From Deltaproteobacteria bacterium (GTDB taxonomy: Bacteria > JAMCPX01), in the NCBI GenBank assembly GCA_023381995.1, contig JAMCVD010000024.1, positions 1-48,396 on the forward strand: DNA of 48,396 bases, written 5' to 3'. The notes under the pieces are model-generated. The model was not told the DNA's origin. It ran no database searches and saw only the letters and a list, made by a program, of their open reading frames with translations. Of the stretch, positions 7,892 through 16,456 are shown one piece after another; within the stretch, counting starts at the first letter, position 1; each line of letters starts with the position of its first letter. A program made the position numbers and the translations under genes.

Positions 7892-7912
7892 ATTATCGAT
7901 AATGATTTTCAA
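7892..7912 (-). promoter_or_regulatory. Fur-box-like sequence upstream of feoA
   Basis: ATTATCGATAAT is a perfect 12-bp palindrome running into GATAATGATTTTCA, which matches 13 of 19 positions of the classical Fur box by eye. It is adjacent to an iron-transport gene. The very short distance to the ATG is unusual and would place Fur over the 5' untranslated region. Confidence 0.5.
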
Positions 7913-8105
7913 CAGTAATGTCAATAGTTGTTTTAGGGCCCGATATGATGGTATGGAACAAAGGTGGAGATACATCGTTAATGAGAGGGGGGGACGTGTA
8001 CTTTGTTGTGGAGGGTGGAGGGCTGTAGGACCGCTCTATAACGGAAGGAAGCGGCCCCGCCTTAAAACTTGACTTTGCGATGACTGGATATTAGGTATCG
8101 GTGAT

Positions 8106-9527
8106 ATGGCCGAGGAAATTGTTAACACAAGAGATGCCGGGATGATCGATAATACGGACGTTACATCGAAAGCCGAGTGTTCCGGGGGAAGTCACGGGCC
8201 AGATAGTCTGCCTGAAAAAATGAAGTTTTTCGACCCGGTATTGAAAATAGGTATACTGATTGTTGTCGCGGGTTTTGTAGTTGTATCTGTCTACTATGGC
8301 TCGTTCGTAAAAATATGGGAAATTACCATAGCTCAGGGCAAGGTCTTCAGCTTTTTTACCTATGCATCCATAAGCTATTCTACGGTCACGCTGCTGTATC
8401 TTCTTTTCAGGACGTTCTTATGGATACGATATAAGCCCTATACCGCAGCACAGTACGCCCCCCTCCCGAAGGTCAGCGTCATAATCCCGGCATACAATGA
8501 GGGCGCACTTGTCGAGAAGGCAATCAAGGCCGCCATAGAATCGGGCTACCCAGGCGATAGGTTAGAGGTCATATGTGTGGACGATGGCTCTAAGGACGAT
8601 ACGTTTTTATACATGCAAAAGGCAAGGGCAAGGTACCCCGATAATGTCGAGTTGATAAAACTTCCCCGTAATATGGGGAAGCGCCATGCCCTGTACAACG
8701 GGTTTAAAAAGGCAAAAGGGGGAATATTCGTAACGATAGACTCTGATAGTATCATAGAAAAGGGTGCCCTCCATAATATCGTCGCCCCGTTTTTAAAGAG
8801 CGAACGGATCGGCGCGGTGGCTGGAAATGTGAAAGTGTTGAACAGGTACGAAGGTATCATACCAAGAATGCTCGGTGTCAGCTTTATCCTGTCGTTTGAT
8901 TTTACGAGGGCGTGCCAGTCTACCTACGGCGCTGTTTTATGCTGTCCGGGCGCTTTTTCGGCTTACAGGGCCGATATTGTAAGACAGGTTGAAGAGCAAT
9001 GGCTTCACGAGATATTTCTTGGCGAGGTATGTACCTATGGCGAAGATAGGGCGTTGACGAATATGGTGCTGCGGAAAGGTTTCTATACAATCTATCAAAA
9101 CAATGCAGTGGTGCATACGCAGGTCCCCACGACATACCATAAACTGACAAGGATGTATCTCAGGTGGGAAAGAAGCAACATAAGGGAATCGATTATCCTT
9201 TCGACTTTTATTATGAGAAGGTACAGGGAGAGACACAGGATCCTGCCTTTCGTGAATTTTGTAATCGTTAATCTCCGGTACCCGTTTCAGTATTATGCGA
9301 TAATGTTTCTTTTCATCAATCTCGCGATCTATCCAGCAAACATTTTCAGGTATCTATCGGTGGTAGGACTGATTTCTTTCCTCTACATGCTGTACTATAT
9401 CAGGGCCGAGAAGAATTCTGATTTTATCTATGGCATTCTCTATTCTTATGTCTCTATATTCACGCTACAATGGATATTTCCCTATGCCTTTGCCACGCTG
9501 AAAAGCAAGTCGTGGATGACGCGATGA
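8106..9527 (+). CDS. Family 2 membrane glycosyltransferase, HAS/NodC/chitin-synthase-like
   Basis: This 473-aa processive-type glycosyltransferase has two N-terminal transmembrane segments (about 47-65 and 80-102), a cytoplasmic GT-A domain (about 120-350) and several C-terminal membrane spans. The GT2 motifs are present: VSVIIPAYNEG, VDDGSKD, the metal-binding DSDS (TIDSDSII), and the GED motif (TYGEDRALT). The QxxRW acceptor motif is replaced by YLRWERS. It probably polymerises a UDP-sugar and extrudes the chain. It is preceded by an AAAACTTGACTTT promoter-like sequence also found before the downstream kinase. A hairpin with a weak T-run lies 28 bp after the stop. The polymer cannot be told from sequence. 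Confidence 0.88.
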   Translation: MAEEIVNTRDAGMIDNTDVTSKAECSGGSHGPDSLPEKMKFFDPVLKIGILIVVAGFVVVSVYYGSFVKIWEITIAQGKVFSFFTYASISYSTVTLLYLLFRTFLWIRYKPYTAAQYAPLPKVSVIIPAYNEGALVEKAIKAAIESGYPGDRLEVICVDDGSKDDTFLYMQKARARYPDNVELIKLPRNMGKRHALYNGFKKAKGGIFVTIDSDSIIEKGALHNIVAPFLKSERIGAVAGNVKVLNRYEGIIPRMLGVSFILSFDFTRACQSTYGAVLCCPGAFSAYRADIVRQVEEQWLHEIFLGEVCTYGEDRALTNMVLRKGFYTIYQNNAVVHTQVPTTYHKLTRMYLRWERSNIRESIILSTFIMRRYRERHRILPFVNFVIVNLRYPFQYYAIMFLFINLAIYPANIFRYLSVVGLISFLYMLYYIRAEKNSDFIYGILYSYVSIFTLQWIFPYAFATLKSKSWMTR

Positions 9528-9537
9528 GAATGCGGAC

Positions 9538-9675
9538 TTATGCATGTCCCTTGTTCGGCTTATAGAGATAAGCCGATACTTTTCTGCTTACGCCATTGTA
9601 CAAATTTGTTACAGCATAGTGCACTAATTCATAAACCACACCCAATGCTATAAAGGTAAACTTTAAAAGCCACAT
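9538..9675 (-). CDS. Small 45-aa membrane-type peptide (not in the ORF track)
   Basis: On the minus strand GGAGG is followed 8 nt later by ATG and a 45-codon ORF beginning MWLLKFTFIALGVVYELV and ending in a basic/polar tail (SRKVSAYLYKPNKGHA). The first 23 residues are hydrophobic enough for one membrane helix; the tail is positively charged. Twenty-odd bases further upstream is a GG-N10-GC element of sigma-54 type. I do not recognise a family. The combination of consensus RBS and promoter-like motif in an otherwise empty 434-bp gap argues for a real gene, but 45 codons can arise by chance. Confidence 0.5.
   Translation of the reverse strand: MWLLKFTFIALGVVYELVHYAVTNLYNGVSRKVSAYLYKPNKGHA
9556..9586 (+). 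terminator. Probable terminator of the HAS-like glycosyltransferase gene
   Basis: A perfect 8-bp stem CGGCTTAT/ATAAGCCG with a 4-nt loop AGAG is followed by ATACTTTTCT. It lies 28 bp after the glycosyltransferase stop. The T-run is interrupted, so efficiency is uncertain. The hairpin lies inside the 3' end of the minus-strand small ORF. Confidence 0.5.
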
Positions 9676-9711
9676 AATCTTTGCCTCCATATATTTGCAA
9701 TCAATAACTTA

Positions 9712-9727
9712 AGCATTTTATGTGCCA
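9712..9727 (-). promoter_or_regulatory. Sigma-54-type promoter (-24/-12)
   Basis: On the minus strand TGGCACATAAAATGCT matches the sigma-54 consensus TGGCAC-N5-TTGCW, with the invariant GG and GC exactly ten bases apart. It lies 37 bp upstream of the small ORF start, leaving a short leader that carries the GGAGG. No bacterial enhancer-binding protein gene is in the window. Confidence 0.45.
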
Positions 9728-9961
9728 AAAACAGAGTCTTTGTTTATTAGATAGTTACAATATTCAGTTGTGATTTTTTTGCACAACGGATGTTAAAGTC
9801 TATCACGATTGTCACTCTATGGCGAAGGTTGTACTGCAGAAAACCAAAAAACTTGACTTTTGCATGTTTAAATTGTGTATATCATGTATGGCTGACATTC
9901 GAGTATTGCAGGATTGAATTGTCGAAAACTACGCAACAGAAGCTGTCTTTGGAAGGGTTTT

Positions 9962-11683
9962 ATGATAAAACTTGACAGAGACTTAAAGATTTTTTTTATC
10001 GCATCGATAGTGTTTGCGGTGTTTGTTATACTATTGAGCCGTTACGCAGCAATACCTGTCAGGGAAGATACCATCCTGTATGTGTCCGTTACCGGGTCGC
10101 TCCTGCTGATTATTGCCGTTGTTTTCTACAACCACAGGCAAAAGACGGCTATCGACGGTCAGAACAGGAGCATAAAAAGAAAGGAATTCTATATCAATAA
10201 CATGCATGACGGCCTCTGTGTGCTTGATAAGGACGATAACATAGTGGACGTCAATCCTTCTTTTACGGCTATGCTGGGCTATACGAGAGAAGAGGTTATC
10301 GGCAAATCGATATTCGATCTGTTTGACAAGGACAACAAAAAAATTCTTGCGGAGGAATTCGAGAAGCGGTACGAGGGCAAATCATCCACGTACGAGATCG
10401 ACGTTACCAGGAAAAATGGCGAAACGATACCCATTGTCATAAGCGGTGCGCCTGTTATAGAGGATGGAGAGCTTGTCAGGAAGATTGGTATTTTCACCGA
10501 TATAAGCTTTTTGAAGAAGATACAGCGTGAATTGGAGATTAAGAATAGAGAGCTTGACAAGGCAAACAAGGCGAAGTCTGACTTCCTTGCCAGTATGTCC
10601 CATGAGCTGAGAACGCCGCTCAATGCCATTATGGGTTTTTCAGAGGTATTGCTCGAGCGGAACTTTGGCACCCTCAATCAAAAGCAGGAAGATTACATAA
10701 AGGATATCTTTGAGGCCGGAGAACATTTGCTCCTGCTTATCAATGACATACTCGATCTTGCCCGCGTCGAATCCGGACAGATGACATTCGAGCCCTCGGA
10801 TTTTTATGTCAGGGACGTTGTCGAGCAGAGTATTTCTATCGTAAAAGAGCGTGCACTGAAGCAGCACATAAATCTTACGTACGAGGTACGTGGCGGCACA
10901 GAGATTGTCTATGCAGACGAAAGGAAGATAAAGCAGGTGCTTTATAATCTACTTACCAATGCGATCAAGTTCACACCCGATAACGGGAGTATAAAGATTA
11001 TAGCGGGCAGATCGAACGACGATATCATGTTTACTGTCGAGGACACGGGTATTGGGATTCCGGAAGAGGCCATATCGGGGCTGTTTTATCCCTTCTCCCA
11101 GATCCGGCAGCTCCACCCGTCCATACATGAGGGCACGGGGTTGGGGCTTTCTATAGTAAAGGCAATTCTGGAATTGCACGGCGGCGAGATCTGGGTCGAG
11201 AGCAGGGTGGGGAAGGGAAGCAGGTTTATCTTTACCATTCCATCCAATATAAGACACAGCGCAAGTCTGTCGCATGCCGCGGTCACTGGTAAGAAGCTCA
11301 ATGGAAACAAGGTCCTTATCGTGGAAGATAACAAATCTATAGCGAAATTGATGGAAGGCTATCTTCAGGATGCAGGGTATGTCGTTGAAGTCGCGGGTGA
11401 TGGCGAGCAGGCACTCTCGGAGGTTGCGATCTTTAAGCCCGATATTATCACATTGAATCTTTTCATATCCAAAAAGGACGGATGGCTTGTGCTTCAATCA
11501 TTACAGGAATCTCCTGAAACAAAAAGTATCCCTGTTATCGTTGTCTCCTCGTTCGAGGAAGGTAGGGACGCATTAAAGCTTGGTGCGTCGGCATTTATAT
11601 TAAAACCAATCGACAGGCAAAAACTACTCAATGAGATACATAAGATCTCTGACAGGGGGCTCAATGAGAATATTGATCGTTGA
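9962..11683 (+). CDS. Hybrid sensor histidine kinase with PAS domain and Asp-less receiver
   Basis: This is a 573-aa membrane sensor kinase. Two transmembrane segments (about 8-28 and 38-56) are followed by a PAS domain (about 75-185) and HisKA with phospho-acceptor His214 (SMSHELRTPLN). The HATPase has the N box NLLTNAIKF, G1 DTGIGIP and G2 GTGLGLSIVK. A C-terminal receiver spans about 449-560. In the receiver the acidic pocket VEDN is present, but the phosphorylated Asp is replaced by Asn499 (IITLNLF), so it should not accept phosphate normally. The ATG at 9962 has GGAAGGG upstream; the track's start at 9914 lacks an RBS. Its 3' end overlaps the next gene by 20 bp. Confidence 0.93.
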   Translation: MIKLDRDLKIFFIASIVFAVFVILLSRYAAIPVREDTILYVSVTGSLLLIIAVVFYNHRQKTAIDGQNRSIKRKEFYINNMHDGLCVLDKDDNIVDVNPSFTAMLGYTREEVIGKSIFDLFDKDNKKILAEEFEKRYEGKSSTYEIDVTRKNGETIPIVISGAPVIEDGELVRKIGIFTDISFLKKIQRELEIKNRELDKANKAKSDFLASMSHELRTPLNAIMGFSEVLLERNFGTLNQKQEDYIKDIFEAGEHLLLLINDILDLARVESGQMTFEPSDFYVRDVVEQSISIVKERALKQHINLTYEVRGGTEIVYADERKIKQVLYNLLTNAIKFTPDNGSIKIIAGRSNDDIMFTVEDTGIGIPEEAISGLFYPFSQIRQLHPSIHEGTGLGLSIVKAILELHGGEIWVESRVGKGSRFIFTIPSNIRHSASLSHAAVTGKKLNGNKVLIVEDNKSIAKLMEGYLQDAGYVVEVAGDGEQALSEVAIFKPDIITLNLFISKKDGWLVLQSLQESPETKSIPVIVVSSFEEGRDALKLGASAFILKPIDRQKLLNEIHKISDRGLNENIDR

Positions 11684-13079
11684 AGATGACAGCAAGAGCG
11701 CGAGGCTCATAAGGGATATACTCGAGCTCAGGGGGCACAGCGTTATAGAGGCAGGGAACGGTTTATCGGCTATGAGGATGATTAACGATCACCTCCCTGA
11801 TCTTATTTTTATGGACATAAATCTTCCCGGAATGGACGGAATGACGCTTACCAAACTTATAAAAGCGAGCTCGAAGACCGGCAGGATCCCCGTGATAGCC
11901 CTTACGGCGGCGGCAATGAAAGGCGACAGGGCCCGCTTTACCCAGGCAGGCTGCGATGATTATGTAAGCAAGCCGTTTCATATAAAAGACATACTCGAAA
12001 TGCTGAACAAGTACGGTGGCGCCGTCGAGCAGGGCGCCAAGGTACGTCCTTCCATCGTACTGGTGGCGGACGATATGCCACAGAACATAGAGCTGATCGA
12101 TGCGACCCTATCGCCGCTTGGCTACCATACGATAAGCGCGAACAACGGCATACAGGCGCTCGAAAAGATACGAACGCTGCATCCGGACATAGCTTTAATA
12201 AACGTTGTTATGCCGGGCCTGAATGGTATGGATGTCTGCAAGAATATCAAGTCGGATGAATACTATTCTACGATACCGGTGATAATGATAACAGCGCTCG
12301 ACGATGCGGACGATAAGATAAACGCCCTTTCTGCGGGAGCGGATGAATTCCTGACAAAGCCGATCGACCGTTCCGAGCTGATTGTAAGGGTCGGCAATCT
12401 TTTGAAGATAAAGAAACATATCGATGGTCTGAACAGTAAGATCCTGGAGAAGACCCAGGAGCTCCAGAAGGTTAATTCAGACTTAAAAGAGGCAAACAGT
12501 GATATAATCTACAGGCTGTCAAAAGCGGTCGAATACATGGATGTCGATACCGGGGAGCATAATGTAAGGGTTAGCAGGTATGTCATGATTATGGCCAATG
12601 CCATGGGATTTTCAAAGGATGATGTTGAGACGTTCTACCTCGCAAGCAGTTTGCACGATGTCGGTAAGATCGGTGTGCCGCTCTCCATACTCTTGAAGCC
12701 CTCGGCACTGACGCCAGAGGAGTTTGAGCAGATAAAAAGACATACGATAGTAGGTGCCCGTATTCTTCATAGCAGCGGTGTCAGACTGCTTGAGATGGCG
12801 GGAAAGGTGGCGCTCACGCACCACGAGAGGGTGGACGGAACAGGTTATCCGCATGGATTGAAGACAGACAGTATTCCTGTAGAAGGGAGGATAACCGCAC
12901 TGGCCGATGTTTTCGATTCCATGACCATCAAAAGGCCGTACCGGGACGCCCTTCCTGTTGATCAAACAGTCGAATATATAAAATCGAATGCAGGCACACA
13001 GTTCGATGCGCATATTACGGATATATTTTTACGGCATCTGAAAGACATACTTGATATAAAGTATATGATAAAAGCGTAA
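11664..13079 (+). CDS. Two-receiver HD-GYP response regulator (c-di-GMP phosphodiesterase)
   Basis: This is a 471-aa protein with domains REC1 (1-118), REC2 (129-250), a coiled linker and HD-GYP (about 280-460). REC1 has a normal phospho-acceptor Asp51 (IFMDINLPGMDG). REC2 has Asn180 where Asp is expected (IALINVVMPG). The HD-GYP catalytic motifs are intact: SLHDVGKIG (His331-Asp332), HHERVDGTGYP and the conserved ITALADVFD, so hydrolysis of c-di-GMP is expected. The start at 11664 (MRILIVEDD) follows AGGGGG and overlaps the kinase gene, implying coupled translation and a cognate pair. The PilZ protein elsewhere in the window is a possible reader of the same second messenger. Confidence 0.93.
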   Translation: MRILIVEDDSKSARLIRDILELRGHSVIEAGNGLSAMRMINDHLPDLIFMDINLPGMDGMTLTKLIKASSKTGRIPVIALTAAAMKGDRARFTQAGCDDYVSKPFHIKDILEMLNKYGGAVEQGAKVRPSIVLVADDMPQNIELIDATLSPLGYHTISANNGIQALEKIRTLHPDIALINVVMPGLNGMDVCKNIKSDEYYSTIPVIMITALDDADDKINALSAGADEFLTKPIDRSELIVRVGNLLKIKKHIDGLNSKILEKTQELQKVNSDLKEANSDIIYRLSKAVEYMDVDTGEHNVRVSRYVMIMANAMGFSKDDVETFYLASSLHDVGKIGVPLSILLKPSALTPEEFEQIKRHTIVGARILHSSGVRLLEMAGKVALTHHERVDGTGYPHGLKTDSIPVEGRITALADVFDSMTIKRPYRDALPVDQTVEYIKSNAGTQFDAHITDIFLRHLKDILDIKYMIKA

Positions 13080-13136
13080 TGCGATTTATTGTAACAACCA
13101 TTGCAATTATATTGACATGAATGAAAATACATGAAA

Positions 13137-13152
13137 TGTGATCCATATCATA
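13137..13152 (+). promoter_or_regulatory. CRP/FNR-type operator candidate
   Basis: TGTGATCCATATCATA resembles the CRP/FNR-family half-site pair TGTGA-N6-TCACA, with one half degenerate. It lies between a TTGACA (13113-13118) and the lipoprotein start at 13200. Evidence is by eye only. Confidence 0.3.
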
Positions 13153-13199
13153 GACGATTTGAATCTGCTATCCTAAAACTAACCTAAAAGGAGGTTACA

Positions 13200-15182
13200 A
13201 TGAAGACAAAGGCATTTAGTAAACTAATTATTCTCGGGTTGCTTGCCATGGTAGTCATGGCAGGATGCAGCGGATCGAAGGGCGCAACAGGCGCAACAGG
13301 ATCCACAGGTGCAACTGGTGGAACCGGAACAGCCGGCCCGGCAGGCCCTTTAAGTCCATCACCTGTCATCACTGGATTGAATCCAACAATGGCATCATTC
13401 AACACAGTTATAACAATAACCGGCGAAAATTTCACGGCAAGCCCGACAGTCTACTGTGACGGCTCACCAGCAATGCTGACGAGCTATAGCGCAACACAGA
13501 TCTCTGTTATAGGGTGCGGCAATCCATCGTCATCTTCGCCTTATCAGGCAAGCATGGCAGTGCTTGTCAATAAGCAGATGAGCAATGCAATCAACGAATG
13601 GGTAGTTCCGTCAGGATATATAACACAGTTTCCAGCAGCGTCTTTGACAGGCCCCCAGGGAGTGGTATACGACAGTGCAACCGGCAAGCTCTATGTGGCT
13701 GACAATGCAGGTGTATTCGCGGTTGATAATGCAACAGGCTGGACGACAAAGATAGTACCGGCAACTACGTCATGCGCGTCTTGTACGCTTGCGGACCCGG
13801 CAGGCATTACCATGGACAACAACGGAAACCTCATCGTAACAGACAGCTACAACAATACCGTGGTTGGTATTAATCCTACAACAAGCAATGTATGGTATGT
13901 CATCAAGCCCGGCAATAGCTTGCTCAATGCCCCGGTAGGTGTGACCTATTCAAACGGCTATCTGTACGTAGCCAATAGCGGTTCAAGTACTATTACGAAG
14001 ATCAATACTACGACCTTAATTGCAGCGAATCTTACATTAAGCTTGGCCCTGCCATCAGCACCTTACGGTATCGCAGCAGATGGAAGCGGATATCTCTATG
14101 TTGCGTGCAAGACGAACAATACAATATCGAAGATTGTTGTGACAGGTCTCATCGGGGCAGTTACAAACAGCTATGTAACAGGCATCACAGGACCCTATGG
14201 CATCGGCATATCAGGAACATCTATGCTGGTAACAAGGGCTGCAAATTCAACCCTGTATACAGCACCATTAGCAACAGGCGGGGCTGCAAGTGCAATGTGT
14301 GCAGTCTTTGGAAGTGCTTCGCATCAGAATTCATCCGTTATTCCTGACGGCTCCGGCGGATTATTTGTAGGCGCGCCTTCTGACGGATTGGTGTACCATG
14401 TAAACAGTGCTTGCAATACAAGCACGTATGCAGCAGGGTTTGCAGGCTCGTATGATACGGGGTTTGCTCAGGGCGACATCTATGCTGTAAACGACTGGTT
14501 TGGCGGATCTTATGGGGACGCTATATTGGAAATAAGGTCTGACGGGGCTATGAAGGTACTTGCTCAGATTGAAGGCCGTGGGGCTTCGGTAATAGCAAAC
14601 CCTACAGGGAATATTACTGTGGGCTCATGGGGCGGCAGTGTTATTAATGTTTCTTCAACAGGTGTTACAAGCACGGTGTTTCCTCTGGGCACATTTAACA
14701 GTGGTGCATCAGGTCTTGCATACGATAACAGCGGCAACCTGTTCATAAACAACTGCGGCACTATCGCAAAGTGGGACGGCACTACACTGACCCCCAGTTT
14801 TGCAACGGGAACCCATTGTTATCAGATGGCGTACCATAATGGAAACCTCTATGTAAGCGTCTATAACAGTCCAAACGGACGCATAGATATAGTGAACGCA
14901 TCAACGGGTGGTCCGGTAAGCACCTATGTGCCTGCATCGGCTTTTGGGCCCAATGGACTCGAAGGTATAGGGTTTGATATGTTCGGCGACATCATTGTCG
15001 TAGACGATGGCTACAACGCACTGTTCCGTGTAGACCCTCTGGGACATGTAACCGCCCTCGTACCGTCAGCAACAAGTCCGATGAACTGTCCTAACGGTAT
15101 TGGCATAGCTCCATCGCAGCTTATCTATACCGATGAGGAATGCGGTGGTACAAGTGCAAGAATGTGGGTGATTGCACCGTAA
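13200..15182 (+). CDS. NHL/IPT-repeat lipoprotein with collagen-like N-terminal tract
   Basis: This 660-aa exported lipoprotein has the lipobox VVMAGC at about 18-23. Immediately after it comes a short Gly-X-Y tract (GSKGATGATGSTGATGGTG). An IPT/TIG-like beta domain follows (SPVITGLNPTMASFNTVITI, about 53-130). The remainder consists of repeated blades of the NHL/SMP-30 type, such as GVVYDSATGKLYVADNAGV, GITMDNNGNLIVTDSYNNTV and GIGFDMFGDIIVVDDGYNAL, forming a likely six- to eight-bladed propeller. RBS AAAAGGAGGTT is strong. It is monocistronic with a good terminator. Such proteins are abundant in Geobacter-like bacteria and usually uncharacterised; ligand unknown. Confidence 0.88.
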   Translation: MKTKAFSKLIILGLLAMVVMAGCSGSKGATGATGSTGATGGTGTAGPAGPLSPSPVITGLNPTMASFNTVITITGENFTASPTVYCDGSPAMLTSYSATQISVIGCGNPSSSSPYQASMAVLVNKQMSNAINEWVVPSGYITQFPAASLTGPQGVVYDSATGKLYVADNAGVFAVDNATGWTTKIVPATTSCASCTLADPAGITMDNNGNLIVTDSYNNTVVGINPTTSNVWYVIKPGNSLLNAPVGVTYSNGYLYVANSGSSTITKINTTTLIAANLTLSLALPSAPYGIAADGSGYLYVACKTNNTISKIVVTGLIGAVTNSYVTGITGPYGIGISGTSMLVTRAANSTLYTAPLATGGAASAMCAVFGSASHQNSSVIPDGSGGLFVGAPSDGLVYHVNSACNTSTYAAGFAGSYDTGFAQGDIYAVNDWFGGSYGDAILEIRSDGAMKVLAQIEGRGASVIANPTGNITVGSWGGSVINVSSTGVTSTVFPLGTFNSGASGLAYDNSGNLFINNCGTIAKWDGTTLTPSFATGTHCYQMAYHNGNLYVSVYNSPNGRIDIVNASTGGPVSTYVPASAFGPNGLEGIGFDMFGDIIVVDDGYNALFRVDPLGHVTALVPSATSPMNCPNGIGIAPSQLIYTDEECGGTSARMWVIAP

Positions 15183-15207
15183 GGAAAGAGTCAAATATGA
15201 AATGCAG

Positions 15208-15238
15208 GGGCAGGCACCAACGTGCCTGCCCCTTTTTG
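15208..15238 (+). terminator. Rho-independent terminator after the NHL lipoprotein gene
   Basis: A perfect 11-bp GC-rich stem GGGGCAGGCAC/GTGCCTGCCCC with a 4-nt loop is followed by TTTTT. It lies 26 bp past the stop codon. Confidence 0.95.
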
Positions 15239-15274
15239 CTTGACTTACTGCGCTTTTAAAGTTACCGATTTTCT

Positions 15275-16456
15275 ATGCACTGGTTCTCTCCTATAATCCC
15301 TGTTTTTATGAGCAATGGAAATGTAGGTGCACTGCATGCACTGTGGACATTTCCCGCTCTTGTTGCGCTTGCGCTGATCATCGCATGGTCGGCGGAATCC
15401 GCCCAATATTTTATATCGCAGGGGCTTGCCCTTGCACTCCTCGCATGGTTCCAGACGGCCCCGGAATTCATGGTTGAGGCGGACCTTGCATGGCATAAAG
15501 AGGTGCATTTAATGCTTGCAAACCTGACCGGCTCTTTGCGCCTGCTGACGGGGGTGGGATTGCCGCTTGTGTTCTTCGTGTCGTATTTTTACAACAGAAA
15601 GCGCAGGAATGGTTCGACAATCCATATAGAAAAGGCCCATTCCGTAGAAGTCGTCTTCTTTGGAATAGGCGTTGTGTACCTTTTCATCGTTTATCTCAAA
15701 GGGAGTTTAAGCATCGTAGACGGCGTCGTCATGCTGCTGATATACCTTGTTTATCTGTTTTTTCTTACGAGGCTTCCCTCAAAGGAAAGAGAAGAACAAT
15801 CCCACATGGAATACATACCCGCAAAGATTGTCGGCATGAAAGGCGGTTACCGGACTTCAACGATAATCCTGCTGTTTATTATAGGAGGGGCCGGCCTGGT
15901 ATTCGTCGTAGACCCATTTATAGAGAGTATGAAGGGCATTGCACTGACCGCCGGCATTTCCGAGTTTATCTTCATTCAATGGTTATCTCCGTTTCTGTCG
16001 GAGTTCCCTGAAAAGCTGAGTGCCTTTTACTGGGCCAAAAAGAAAGAAGGCGCGACCATGGGCCTCATGAACATAACATCCTCCACCATAAACCAGCTTA
16101 CCCTGCTGCCCGCAATGCTCCCTTTTATCTATTCCTATGCCATGGGCGGTGCAACGGCCATCCATTTCGATGCCTACCAGAGGTCCGAACTGCTCCTGAC
16201 TTTTGCCCAGTGCAGTACAACGTTGTTACTTTTGATTGACATGCGGTTCACTTTGTATGAAGCAGGTGGTATATTTATTGTATGGTGTATACAATTTTTT
16301 GTACCGTCCGCACGAGAGATCGTAACAGGCATCTTTCTGGGGTGGACTTTCGTGGAGGCGACATTAATAATTTTAAGGTTTAAAGGTATAGATACGGCAG
16401 ACAGTTTTGTCAGTACGTGCAAAAAATATATAAAACTTAAAAAGGAGGAAATATGA
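15275..16456 (+). CDS. CaCA-superfamily cation exchanger-like membrane protein
   Basis: This is a 393-aa polytopic membrane protein with about ten hydrophobic segments. Two inverted alpha-repeat-like regions are visible. The first contains FQTAPEFMVEADLAW and ANLTGSLRLLTGVGLP. The second contains SEFPEKLSAFYWAKKKEG and NITSSTINQLTLLPAMLP. The S/T-x-PE and G/N-x-xGS-xxN patterns are those of Na+/Ca2+ and Ca2+/H+ exchangers, though divergent. The ATG has no clear RBS. Its TGA overlaps the ATG of hppA (ATGA), and the hppA RBS lies inside this gene, so the proteins are made together. Cation specificity cannot be read from sequence. Confidence 0.8.
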   Translation: MHWFSPIIPVFMSNGNVGALHALWTFPALVALALIIAWSAESAQYFISQGLALALLAWFQTAPEFMVEADLAWHKEVHLMLANLTGSLRLLTGVGLPLVFFVSYFYNRKRRNGSTIHIEKAHSVEVVFFGIGVVYLFIVYLKGSLSIVDGVVMLLIYLVYLFFLTRLPSKEREEQSHMEYIPAKIVGMKGGYRTSTIILLFIIGGAGLVFVVDPFIESMKGIALTAGISEFIFIQWLSPFLSEFPEKLSAFYWAKKKEGATMGLMNITSSTINQLTLLPAMLPFIYSYAMGGATAIHFDAYQRSELLLTFAQCSTTLLLLIDMRFTLYEAGGIFIVWCIQFFVPSAREIVTGIFLGWTFVEATLIILRFKGIDTADSFVSTCKKYIKLKKEEI

